DNA of 26,965 nt from Desulfovibrio sp. UBA4079 (GTDB lineage Bacteria; Desulfobacterota; Desulfovibrionia; Desulfovibrionales; Desulfovibrionaceae): positions 919-27,883 of the forward strand of contig DFYP01000126.1 in assembly GCA_002382645.1 (NCBI GenBank). Direction: 5' to 3'. A program made the translations under genes and the position numbers. Below are positions 1 through 7,786 of this stretch, piece by piece. Each line of letters begins with the position of its first letter. The first letter of the stretch is position 1. Under the pieces are notes generated by a model, which saw only the letters and a program-made list of their open reading frames with translations, did no database searches and was not told the origin of the DNA.

Positions 1-420
1 CGCCGCGCGGCCCTCTCGGCCCTGGCCCGGGTGCGGCCCACCACGGTGCTCGAGGACGCCACCGTGCCGCGCAGCAAGATCCCGGCCATGATCAAGGCCC
101 TGGACGAGATCGCGGCCAAGTACAAGCTCCTCATCGGCACCTTCGGCCACGCCGGGGACGGCAACCTGCATCCGACCATCCTCACCGACCGCCGCGACAC
201 GCACGAGTTCGAGCGCGTGGAACAGGCCGTGGACGAGATCTTCGAGGTGGCCCTGTCCCTGGGCGGCACGCTCTCCGGCGAGCACGGCATCGGCATGGCC
301 AAGTCCAAGTGGCTGGCCAAGGAGACGAGCCGCGGCACGATCCTCTATTCCCGCCGCCTGAAGAAGGCGCTGGACCCCAAGAGCATCCTCAACCCGGGCA
401 AGATCCTCGGGGAGGAGTAG
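1..420 (+). CDS. FAD-linked D-lactate/glycolate dehydrogenase, C-terminal part (partial)
   Basis: The frame is open from base 1, so the gene starts before the window; 139 C-terminal residues are visible. They match the C-terminal FAD-oxidase domain of the GlcD/D-lactate dehydrogenase family: GHAGDGNLHP, then GGTLSGEHGIG, and the usual ending LDPKSILNPGKIL. Enzymes of this family oxidise D-2-hydroxyacids such as D-lactate or glycolate to the 2-oxoacid at the membrane and pass electrons to an Fe-S partner, which is the next gene, 4 bases downstream. The operon context (LutB/LutC, acetate-forming CoA ligase) favours D-lactate over glycolate, but substrate cannot be read from this fragment. The GTG at 31 is internal, not the start. 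Confidence 0.9.
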   Translation, partial: RRAALSALARVRPTTVLEDATVPRSKIPAMIKALDEIAAKYKLLIGTFGHAGDGNLHPTILTDRRDTHEFERVEQAVDEIFEVALSLGGTLSGEHGIGMAKSKWLAKETSRGTILYSRRLKKALDPKSILNPGKILGEE

Positions 421-424
421 GGCC

Positions 425-1720
425 ATGGCCGACGTTCGCGAACTCCACCGGCTCCTTCTGGAGCTGGACGATCAGCTGGTTTCCTGCATGCGCTGCGGCA
501 TGTGCCAGGCCGTCTGCCCGCTTTACGCCGAGACCGGCCGCGAGGCCCTGGTGGCCCGCGGCAAGATCGCGCTCCTGGAGCACCTGGCCCACGAGATGAT
601 CAAGGACCCCGTGGGGGTCAAGGACAAGGTCGAGACCTGCCTCCTGTGCGGGGCTTGCGCGGCCAACTGCCCCAGCGGCGTGAAGGTCCTGGACATCTTC
701 CTCAAGGCCCGGGCCATCCTGGCCGGGTACCTCGGCCTGCCGCCGTTCAAGAAGCTCATCTTCCGCGGCCTGCTCGTGCGGCCCGGCCTGTTCAACGCCC
801 TGCTCTCCCTGGGCTCCAAGTTCCAGGGCCTGTTCACCAAGCCGGTGAGCGAGATGCTCGGCTCGTCCTGCGCCCGCTTCAGCAGCGAGGCCCTGGGCGA
901 CCGGCACTTCCCGGCCCTGGCCGGGGAGGCCCTGCACAAGGCCGTGCCCCGCCTGGACGAGCCCCGCAAGCCCGGCGGCCTCAAGGTGGCCTTCTTCCCG
1001 GGCTGCATGGTGGACAAGGTCTTCCCGCGCGTGGGCCGGGCCGTGCTCAAGGTCCTGGCGCACCACGGGGTGGCCGTGTTCCTGCCGGATGGCCAGGCCT
1101 GCTGCGGCATCCCGGCCCTGTCCTCGGGCGACCGCCAGAGCTTCGACAAGCTCGTGGACCTGAACCTGGAGCGCTTCGGCGGCGGTGACTTCGACTACCT
1201 GGTCACGCCCTGCGCCACCTGCACCTCGACCATCAAGAAGTTCTGGCCCGGCCTGGCCGGGGGGAACGACCCGGCCAAGCGCGAGGCCCTGGACAAGCTG
1301 GCCGCCAAGACGCTGGACATCAACGCTTTCCTGGTGGATGTTGTAAAGGTGCAGGGGACCGGCGCGCCCGGGGCCCACGACCGCAAGGTCACGATCCACG
1401 ACCCCTGCCATTTGAAGAAGTCCCTGGGGGTGGCCGCTCAGCCGCGGGCCGTGGTGCGCCTGAACCCCAATGTCGATCTGGTGGAGATGGCCGAGGCTGA
1501 CGTCTGCTGCGGCTGCGGCGGCAGCTTCACGCTGCTGCACTACGACCTGGCCGGCAAGATCGGCAAGAAGAAGCGGGACAACATCGTGGCCTCGGGCGCC
1601 CAGACGGTGGCCACCGGCTGCCCCGCCTGCATGCTCCAGATCACGGACATGTTGTCCAAGTCCGGGGACCAGGTGGCCGTGCGCCACCCCGTGGAACTGT
1701 ACGCCGAGACCCTGGATTAA
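425..1720 (+). CDS. GlcF-like (Fe-S)-binding subunit of lactate/glycolate dehydrogenase
   Basis: This 431-residue protein has two ferredoxin-type [4Fe-4S] motifs near the N-terminus (C21/C24/C27/C31 in SCMRCGMCQAVCP and C72/C75/C78/C82 in CLLCGACAANCP). Two CCG domains follow, with their cysteine pairs at C226-C227 and C361-C362 and the associated FFPGC, TPCATC, HDPCH and TGCPAC elements. This is the architecture of GlcF and of the Fe-S subunit of membrane D-lactate dehydrogenases, about the usual length. It should take electrons from the flavoprotein encoded just upstream and deliver them to the quinone pool or another membrane carrier. The ATG lies 4 bases after the upstream stop, with a GGGGAGGAG ribosome site inside the end of that gene, indicating translational coupling. 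Confidence 0.9.
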   Translation: MADVRELHRLLLELDDQLVSCMRCGMCQAVCPLYAETGREALVARGKIALLEHLAHEMIKDPVGVKDKVETCLLCGACAANCPSGVKVLDIFLKARAILAGYLGLPPFKKLIFRGLLVRPGLFNALLSLGSKFQGLFTKPVSEMLGSSCARFSSEALGDRHFPALAGEALHKAVPRLDEPRKPGGLKVAFFPGCMVDKVFPRVGRAVLKVLAHHGVAVFLPDGQACCGIPALSSGDRQSFDKLVDLNLERFGGGDFDYLVTPCATCTSTIKKFWPGLAGGNDPAKREALDKLAAKTLDINAFLVDVVKVQGTGAPGAHDRKVTIHDPCHLKKSLGVAAQPRAVVRLNPNVDLVEMAEADVCCGCGGSFTLLHYDLAGKIGKKKRDNIVASGAQTVATGCPACMLQITDMLSKSGDQVAVRHPVELYAETLD

Positions 1721-1753
1721 ATCGGGCCGCACGGCGCGGCGCAAGGGAGAGAC

Positions 1754-3862
1754 ATGGACGCCATGCAGAGGAATCTGGACGCCCTCTTCTACCCCAAGAC
1801 CGTGGCGGTCATCGGGGCCTCGGCGCAGCCGGGCAAGATCGGGCACACCGTCATAGCCAACATGCTCCAGGCGGGCTTCGCGGGGACGCTCATCCCGGTG
1901 AACCCCAAGGCCACGGAGATCGAGGGCCTCAAGGTGGTGAACCGCATCCCGGACCTGCCCCAGGGCCTGGACATGGCGGTCATCACCGTGCCCCGCGACG
2001 CGGTCATGCCGGCCCTCAAGGAGCTGGCCGGGATCGGCGTCAAGTCGGTGATCGTGATCACCGCGGGCTTCAAGGAGGTGGGCAAGGAAGGCTACCACCT
2101 GGAGCAGGAGATGATCGCGCTCTGCAAGGAGCACGACATCGCCATGGTCGGCCCCAACTGCCTGGGCATGATCAACACCGGCAGCGGGGTCAACGCCTCC
2201 TTCGCCTCGGGCAGCCCGGCCCCGGGCAAGATCGCCTTCTTCTCCCAGTCCGGCGCGCTCTGCGTGGCCATCCTGGACTGGGCCCTGGGCGAGAACATCG
2301 GCTTCTCCAAGTTCGTGAGCCTGGGCAACAAGGCCGTGATCTCCGAGGCCCACATGCTCGAATACCTGGGCCATGACGACGGCACCAACGTGGTCCTGGG
2401 CTACATCGAGAACGTGGAGCAGGGGCAGTTCTTCCTGGAGCAGGCCCGGGCCGTGAGCCGCAAGAAGCCGATCATCATGATCAAGTCCGGCACCACGGCC
2501 GCGGGCGCCAAGGCCGCCAGCTCCCACACCGGCGCCATCGCCGGCTCGGACCAGGCCTACACCGCGGCCTTCCGCCAGACCGGCGTGATCCGGGTCGACG
2601 ACGTGGCCTCGCTGTTCGAGTTCGCCGAGGCCTTCTCGGCCCAGCCCCTGCCCAAGGGCCCCAACCTGGCCATCGTGACCAACTCCGGCGGCCCCGGCAT
2701 CATGGCCGCGGACGCCACGGAAAAGTCCAAGCTCCAGATGGCCCGGCTGAGCAACGAGATCATCGAGAAGCTGCGCGCGGCCCTGCCGCCCTACGCGGCC
2801 CTGTACAACCCCATCGACGTCATCGGCGACGCCCCGGCCTCGCGCTACCGCGACACCCTGGACATCATCATCGACGACCCCATGGTCCACGCCATCCTGG
2901 TGCTCCTGACCCCGACCTCCTCGGCCGAGATCGAAGAGACGGCCCAGGCCATCATCGACACGGCCAAGAAGACCGACAAGCCGGTCTTCGCCTGCTTCAT
3001 GGGCAAGATGCGCATCGAGCCCGGACGGCGCATGCTCCAGGTCGCGGGCATTCCCTGCTACGCCTTCCCGGAGTCGGCCATCAAGAGCATCGAGGCCATG
3101 TACGCCTACGGCACCTGGCGCGACAAGGGCGAGGCCGAGTACGCCGAGATCAAGGGCGACAAGGCCAAGGTGGAGTCCCTGCTGGCCGCGGTGCGCGCCT
3201 CGGGCGCCCGGGAGGTGGTCGAGTTCCAGGCCCAGGAGGTCCTCCGGGCCTACAACCTGCCCACACCCAAGACCGTGCTGGCCAAGTCCAGCGACGAGGC
3301 CGTGAGCGCGGCCGAGGCCATCGGCTACCCCGTGGTGCTCAAGATCGCCTCGCCGCAGATCTCGCACAAGTCCGACGTGGGCGGCGTCAAGGTCAACCTG
3401 GCCGACGCCGAGGCCGTGCGCAAGACCTTCTGGGACATCACCTCGCGGGCCCAGCGCCTGCGCCCGGACGCCTACATCGCGGGCTGTCTGGTGCAGGAGA
3501 TGGCCCCCAAGGGGGTCAAGGAGGTCATCGTGGGCTTCAAGCGCGACGACCAGTTCGGCCCGCTGCTCATGTTCGGCCTGGGCGGCATCTACGTGGAGGT
3601 CCTGAAGGACATCTCCTTCCGCCTGGCCCCGCTGTCCCGCGAGGACGCCCGGAACATCATCCGCGAGATCAAGTCCTACATGCTGCTCAAGGGGGTGCGC
3701 GGCGAGGCGCCGGTGAACTTCGACGCCCTGGAGAACATCCTGCTCTCCATGTCCCAGCTCTCCCAGGACTTCCCGGAGATCTTCGAGGCCGAGTTCAACC
3801 CGGTGCTCGTGAACAACGAAAAGGCCATCGTGGCCGACGTGCGCATGACCCTGTCCTCCTGA
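1754..3862 (+). CDS. Fused acetate/acyl-CoA ligase (ADP-forming)
   Basis: This 702-residue protein carries, in one chain, the alpha and beta halves of NDP-forming acyl-CoA synthetase. There is an N-terminal CoA-binding Rossmann domain (VAVIGASAQPGKIG near residue 16), succinyl-CoA-ligase-like domains with the phosphohistidine loop SSHTGAIAGSD (H258), and a C-terminal ATP-grasp domain from about residue 470 with IASPQISHKSDVGGV (H538), the site I recall as the second histidine of the phosphate relay. The reaction is acetyl-CoA + ADP + Pi to acetate + CoA + ATP, run in the ATP-forming direction during fermentation or lactate oxidation. A GGGAG ribosome site precedes the ATG. It sits where phosphotransacetylase and acetate kinase are found in the lactate operons I know from Desulfovibrio. 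Substrate (acetate versus other acids) is inferred from context only. Confidence 0.9.
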   Translation: MDAMQRNLDALFYPKTVAVIGASAQPGKIGHTVIANMLQAGFAGTLIPVNPKATEIEGLKVVNRIPDLPQGLDMAVITVPRDAVMPALKELAGIGVKSVIVITAGFKEVGKEGYHLEQEMIALCKEHDIAMVGPNCLGMINTGSGVNASFASGSPAPGKIAFFSQSGALCVAILDWALGENIGFSKFVSLGNKAVISEAHMLEYLGHDDGTNVVLGYIENVEQGQFFLEQARAVSRKKPIIMIKSGTTAAGAKAASSHTGAIAGSDQAYTAAFRQTGVIRVDDVASLFEFAEAFSAQPLPKGPNLAIVTNSGGPGIMAADATEKSKLQMARLSNEIIEKLRAALPPYAALYNPIDVIGDAPASRYRDTLDIIIDDPMVHAILVLLTPTSSAEIEETAQAIIDTAKKTDKPVFACFMGKMRIEPGRRMLQVAGIPCYAFPESAIKSIEAMYAYGTWRDKGEAEYAEIKGDKAKVESLLAAVRASGAREVVEFQAQEVLRAYNLPTPKTVLAKSSDEAVSAAEAIGYPVVLKIASPQISHKSDVGGVKVNLADAEAVRKTFWDITSRAQRLRPDAYIAGCLVQEMAPKGVKEVIVGFKRDDQFGPLLMFGLGGIYVEVLKDISFRLAPLSREDARNIIREIKSYMLLKGVRGEAPVNFDALENILLSMSQLSQDFPEIFEAEFNPVLVNNEKAIVADVRMTLSS

Positions 3863-3905
3863 GGCGGACCGGGAAACATATCACTGGCAGCAACGGAGGA
3901 CGACA

Positions 3906-4979
3906 ATGGTCGGTTTGTACATAGGCTCCACCGCGCAGTTCGCGGGCAAGAACCTCATGGCCATGGCCATGGGGCTCAAGCTCCAGAAGGAAGGGCTCAA
4001 CGTCGGCTACATGAAGCCCGTGGGCGCCATGCCCGGCCTGGGCAAGGGCAAGGAGGGCGACGAGGACGCCTTCTTTGTCCAGGACGTGCTCGGCCTGTCC
4101 CAGGACCCCGAGCTGGTCACGCCCGTGCTGGTGACCCGCGACTTCAAGATCAAGGCCTTCCGCACGCCCTGCCAGGGCCTTCTGGACGGCATCGTCAAGG
4201 CCTACGGCGAGCTCTCCAAGGGCAAGGACGTCATGATCATCGGCGGCTCGGGCAGCTTCCTGCACGCCGGGCGCTACTGCTCCGTGGACGGCCCCTCGGT
4301 GGTGGCGGCCCTGGGCGCCAAGACCCTGCTCATCGACCGCTACAACAAGGAACTGAACTACGACTATCTGCTCTCGGCCAAGGACATCCTGGAGACCAAG
4401 GACTGTGAGCTCCTGGGCGCGGTGCTCAACGACGTGCAGCCGAGCTACATGGCCGAGGCCCTGGACCTGGTGAAGCCCTCCCTGGAGGTGCGCGGCATCG
4501 AGGTCTTCGGCGTGGTGCCCCACGACGCCTTCATGAGCGGGGTCAAGGTCTCCGAATTGGCCGAGCGCCTGGGAGGCCGGATCATCACCGCGCCCAACAA
4601 GGCCGACCGGCTGGTGGACACCTTCCTCATCGGCACCATGCAGGTGGAGAACTTCCTGACCCACTTCCAGCGCCACAAGAACGCCGCGGTCATCGTGGGC
4701 GGCGACCGCGCCGATCTCCAGCTGGTGGCCCTGGAGGGCAACTGCCCCTGCCTGGTGCTCACCGGCAACCTCTATCCCAACGACATCATCATGACCCGCG
4801 CCGAGGTCCTGGGCGTGCCCATGATCGTGGTGCGCGGCGACACCTTCTCCACGGCCAAGCTTATGGAGACGGTGCAGGCCACCCAGAAGCTGCGGGCCCA
4901 GGTCAAGATCAACCACGGAGCCCAGCTGATCAACTCCAGCGTGGATTTCCCCGCGCTCAAGAAGAAGCTCGGACTGTAG
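3906..4979 (+). CDS. BioD-like P-loop / DRTGG-domain protein, related to the N-terminus of long phosphotransacetylases
   Basis: This is a 357-residue soluble protein. The N-terminal two thirds resemble the dethiobiotin-synthetase-like P-loop domain at the front of long-form phosphate acetyltransferases (GLYIGSTAQFAGKN, then GYMKPVG and a VMIIGGSGSF segment). Residues from about 215 onward resemble the DRTGG regulatory domain (VIVGGDRADLQLVAL, LVLTGNLYPNDIIM). The catalytic PTA domain is absent. The P-loop ends GKN rather than GKS/T (N16), so nucleotide use may be altered. GGAGG precedes the ATG by about 8 bases. As I recall, a similar stand-alone gene lies in the Desulfovibrio lactate operons. 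A regulatory role in acetyl-CoA/acetate metabolism is inference; no enzymatic activity is assigned. Confidence 0.75.
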   Translation: MVGLYIGSTAQFAGKNLMAMAMGLKLQKEGLNVGYMKPVGAMPGLGKGKEGDEDAFFVQDVLGLSQDPELVTPVLVTRDFKIKAFRTPCQGLLDGIVKAYGELSKGKDVMIIGGSGSFLHAGRYCSVDGPSVVAALGAKTLLIDRYNKELNYDYLLSAKDILETKDCELLGAVLNDVQPSYMAEALDLVKPSLEVRGIEVFGVVPHDAFMSGVKVSELAERLGGRIITAPNKADRLVDTFLIGTMQVENFLTHFQRHKNAAVIVGGDRADLQLVALEGNCPCLVLTGNLYPNDIIMTRAEVLGVPMIVVRGDTFSTAKLMETVQATQKLRAQVKINHGAQLINSSVDFPALKKKLGL

Positions 4980-5000
4980 CACAACCATGGGGGTGCGCGC

Positions 5001-5627
5001 ATGAGCGAAAGCCAGCCTCTCAGCCGGCTGTTCGAGGAAAAGGCCAAGGCCGTCTCGGCCGTGGTCTCCACGGTGACGTCCCTGGAGCAGGCCCTGGCCC
5101 ACGCCGTGGACCTTTGCGACAAGAAGGACGCCTGCCAGATTCTGGTTTCGGGCTGCGAGCTGCCGCTCTCGGCCACGGGCGAGGCCCTGTGCGAGACCAA
5201 GCAGCAGAAGATCCTGGCCGCCCCGGGCCTGGAGCCCAAGCTCTTCGCCAAGCTCAAGGAGCTGGCCGCGGAGCGCGGCATCCTGTGCATCGACACGGGC
5301 ATGCGCCAGCGCCTGGGCGGGGTGGACATCGCCTTCACCGTGGCCGACTTCGGCATCGCCGAGACCGGCACCCTGGTCTTCGACTCGAACAGCGAGGAAC
5401 AGCGCCTGGCCACCATGATCGCCGAGTTCCACCTGGCCGTGCTGCCGGTCTCCAAGATCCGGGAGAAGTCCTTTGATCTGGAGGAGGAGCTGCTCGCCCT
5501 GCTCCAGAAGAGCCCCAGCTACACGGCCTTTGTCACCGGAGCCAGCCGCACCGCGGACATCGAGCGCGTCCTGGCCTTGGGGGTGCACGGCCCCCTGGAA
5601 CTGCACATCCTGCTGCTGGAGGATTAG
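5001..5627 (+). CDS. lutC: LutC-like LUD-domain protein
   Basis: This 208-residue protein consists of a single LUD domain. The diagnostic region is VDIAFTVADFGIAETGTLVFDSNSEEQR-type (near residues 110-135), where the ADFGIAETGT stretch is the most conserved part of the family. LutC is the small subunit of the LutABC L-lactate oxidation complex, which converts L-lactate to pyruvate. A GGGGGTG site lies upstream of the chosen ATG, and the stop codon is 2 bases before lutB, so the two are likely translated together. It is somewhat shorter than the Bacillus protein as I remember it. The lactate role is inferred from family and from the LutB-LutA fusion that follows. Confidence 0.85.
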   Translation: MSESQPLSRLFEEKAKAVSAVVSTVTSLEQALAHAVDLCDKKDACQILVSGCELPLSATGEALCETKQQKILAAPGLEPKLFAKLKELAAERGILCIDTGMRQRLGGVDIAFTVADFGIAETGTLVFDSNSEEQRLATMIAEFHLAVLPVSKIREKSFDLEEELLALLQKSPSYTAFVTGASRTADIERVLALGVHGPLELHILLLED

Positions 5628-5629
5628 CC

Positions 5630-7777
5630 ATGCAGACCGCCAAGGATCTCAAGGAATACCGCGCCGAACTCCGGGAGGCCCTGGACAACGAGTTCCTGCG
5701 CCAGGCCATGGACAAGTTCGCGGTGGCCTACCGCGGCTCACGGGCCAAGGCCTTTGCCGGCATGGACCTGAAGGGGCTCATCGCGGACGTGGCCCAGGCC
5801 AAGGACGGGGCGGCCCAGCGCATGGACGAGCTTTTGAGCGAGTTCACGGCCAAGGCCGAGGCCGCCGGGGTCAAGGTGCACGTGGCCCGCACGGCCCTGG
5901 AGGCCAACGAGATCATCGCCGCCATCGCCAAGGAGAACGGCGTCAAGAAGATCGTCAAGTCCAAGTCCATGACCGCCGAGGAGATCCACCTCAACGACCA
6001 CCTGGAGGGCCAGGGCTACGAGGTCACCGAAACGGACCTGGGCGAGTGGATCATCCAGCTCCGCCACGAGGGCCCGACCCACATGGTCATGCCCGCCATC
6101 CACCTCTCGCGCTACCAGGTGGCCGACCTGTTCAGCGAGGTCACCCAGCAGAAGCAGGAGGTGGACATCGAGAAGCTGGTCAAGGTGGCCCGCCGCGAGC
6201 TGCGGCCCAAGTACGTGGAAGCCGACATGGGCATTTCCGGGGCCAACGTGGCCGTGGCCGAGACCGGCTCGCTCGGCATGATCACCAACGAGGGCAACGG
6301 ACGCCTGGTGACCACCCTGCCGCGGGTGCACGTGGCCCTGGTGGGCCTGGACAAGCTCACCGCCACCCTGCGCGACGCCCTGCGCATCATCCGGGTCCTG
6401 CCGCGCAACGCCACGGGCCAGGCCATCTCCTCCTACGTCACCTGGATCAAGGGCTGTGTCGAATGCGCCCCGGCCCCGGGCGGCAAGAAGGTCCACCACA
6501 TCGTGTTCCTGGACAACGGCCGCCGGGCCCTGGCCCGCGACCCGCTGTTCTCCCAGGTGCTGCGCTGCGTGCGCTGCGGGGCCTGCGCCAACGTCTGCCC
6601 GGTCTACCGCCTGGTGGGCGGGCACAAGTACGGGCACATCTACATCGGGGCCATCGGGCTCATCCTGACCTACTTCTTCCACGGCCGGGACAAGGCCAAG
6701 AACCTGGTGCAGAACTGCATCAACTGCGGCTCCTGCAAGGACGTCTGCGCCGCGGGCATCGACCTGCCCCTGCTCATCAAGGAGATCCACGCCCGCATCC
6801 AGGACGAGGAAGGCCATCCCGTGCCGAGCACGCTCCTGGCCAAGGTTCTCAAGAACCGCAAGCTGTTCCACACCCTGCTGCGCTCGGCCAAGCTGGCCCA
6901 GAAGCCCCTGGCCTCGGGCGGATTCATCCGGCACCTGCCCATGATCTTCTCCAAGGAGCAGAACTTCCGGGCCCTGCCGGCCATCGCGCCCAAGGCCTTC
7001 CGCGACCTCTGGCCGCGCATCCGGCCCGAGGTCAAGGGCGCGCGCCTCAAGGTGGCCCTGTTTTCGGGCTGCGTCCAGGACTTCGTCTATCCCGAGCAGT
7101 CCGTGGCCGCGGTGAACGTGGTGGCGGGCCGTGGCGCGGCCCTGGACTTCCCCATGGAGCAGTCCTGCTGCGGCCTGCCCGTGATGATGATGGGCGAGAT
7201 GGCCGCGGCCCGGGACGTGGCCCAGCAGAACATCAGCGCCCTGGACCCGGCCAAGTATGACTACATCCTGACGCTCTGCGCATCCTGCGCCTCGCATCTG
7301 AAGCACGGCTACCAGAAGCTCCTGGGCAACGATCCGTCCTGGGCCGTGCGCGCCAAGCAGTTCGCGGACAAGGTCATCGACTTCAGCTCGTTCGCCCGGG
7401 ACGTGCTCAAGCTCGCGCCCGAGGACTTCCGCCCGGGCGGCGGCACGGCCACCTACCACGCGCCCTGCCACCTCTGCCGGGGCCTGGGCGTGATCGAGGC
7501 CCCGCGGGACCTCTTGCGGATCGCCGGAGTCGAGTATAAGCCCGCCGAGGAAGAGGACGTCTGCTGCGGTTTCGGCGGCACGTTCTCCATCAAGTTCCCG
7601 GAACTTTCGGCGGAACTGCTGGCCAAGAAGCTGGCCAACGCCGAGGCCACGGGCGCGGGCACCCTGGTCACGGACTGTCCGGGCTGCGTCATGCAGCTGC
7701 GCGGCGGCCTGGAGCGCAAGGGCTCGCCCATGCGGGTGCGCCACATGGCCGAGATCCTGGCCCAGCAGATCAAGTAG
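5630..7777 (+). CDS. lutB: LutB-LutA fusion: LUD domain, two [4Fe-4S] motifs and CCG domains
   Basis: This 715-residue protein starts with a LUD domain (about residues 60-300, with VAVAETGSLGMITNEGNGR). Two ferredoxin-type clusters follow: C313/C316/C319/C323 (CVRCGACANVCP) and C363/C366/C369/C373 (CINCGSCKDVC). The C-terminal half has LutA-like CCG domains with cysteine pairs at C513-C514 and C645-C646, plus FSGC, CASCASH, APCHLC and TDCPGC. In Bacillus, LutA and LutB are separate proteins; here one chain covers both, as I recall for Desulfovibrio homologues. The predicted role is the catalytic and electron-transfer core of L-lactate dehydrogenase together with LutC. The GGAGG site for the ATG lies within the end of lutC. 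Confidence 0.9.
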   Translation: MQTAKDLKEYRAELREALDNEFLRQAMDKFAVAYRGSRAKAFAGMDLKGLIADVAQAKDGAAQRMDELLSEFTAKAEAAGVKVHVARTALEANEIIAAIAKENGVKKIVKSKSMTAEEIHLNDHLEGQGYEVTETDLGEWIIQLRHEGPTHMVMPAIHLSRYQVADLFSEVTQQKQEVDIEKLVKVARRELRPKYVEADMGISGANVAVAETGSLGMITNEGNGRLVTTLPRVHVALVGLDKLTATLRDALRIIRVLPRNATGQAISSYVTWIKGCVECAPAPGGKKVHHIVFLDNGRRALARDPLFSQVLRCVRCGACANVCPVYRLVGGHKYGHIYIGAIGLILTYFFHGRDKAKNLVQNCINCGSCKDVCAAGIDLPLLIKEIHARIQDEEGHPVPSTLLAKVLKNRKLFHTLLRSAKLAQKPLASGGFIRHLPMIFSKEQNFRALPAIAPKAFRDLWPRIRPEVKGARLKVALFSGCVQDFVYPEQSVAAVNVVAGRGAALDFPMEQSCCGLPVMMMGEMAAARDVAQQNISALDPAKYDYILTLCASCASHLKHGYQKLLGNDPSWAVRAKQFADKVIDFSSFARDVLKLAPEDFRPGGGTATYHAPCHLCRGLGVIEAPRDLLRIAGVEYKPAEEEDVCCGFGGTFSIKFPELSAELLAKKLANAEATGAGTLVTDCPGCVMQLRGGLERKGSPMRVRHMAEILAQQIK

Positions 7778-7786
7778 GAGGACGAG

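Noticed and set aside
389..3367. Very long open frame on the - strand opposite the lactate genes (992 codons)
   Set aside because: It mirrors the codon bias of the real genes; its translation is a low-complexity G/H/V/L/D-rich string with no motif, and it runs across several intact genes.
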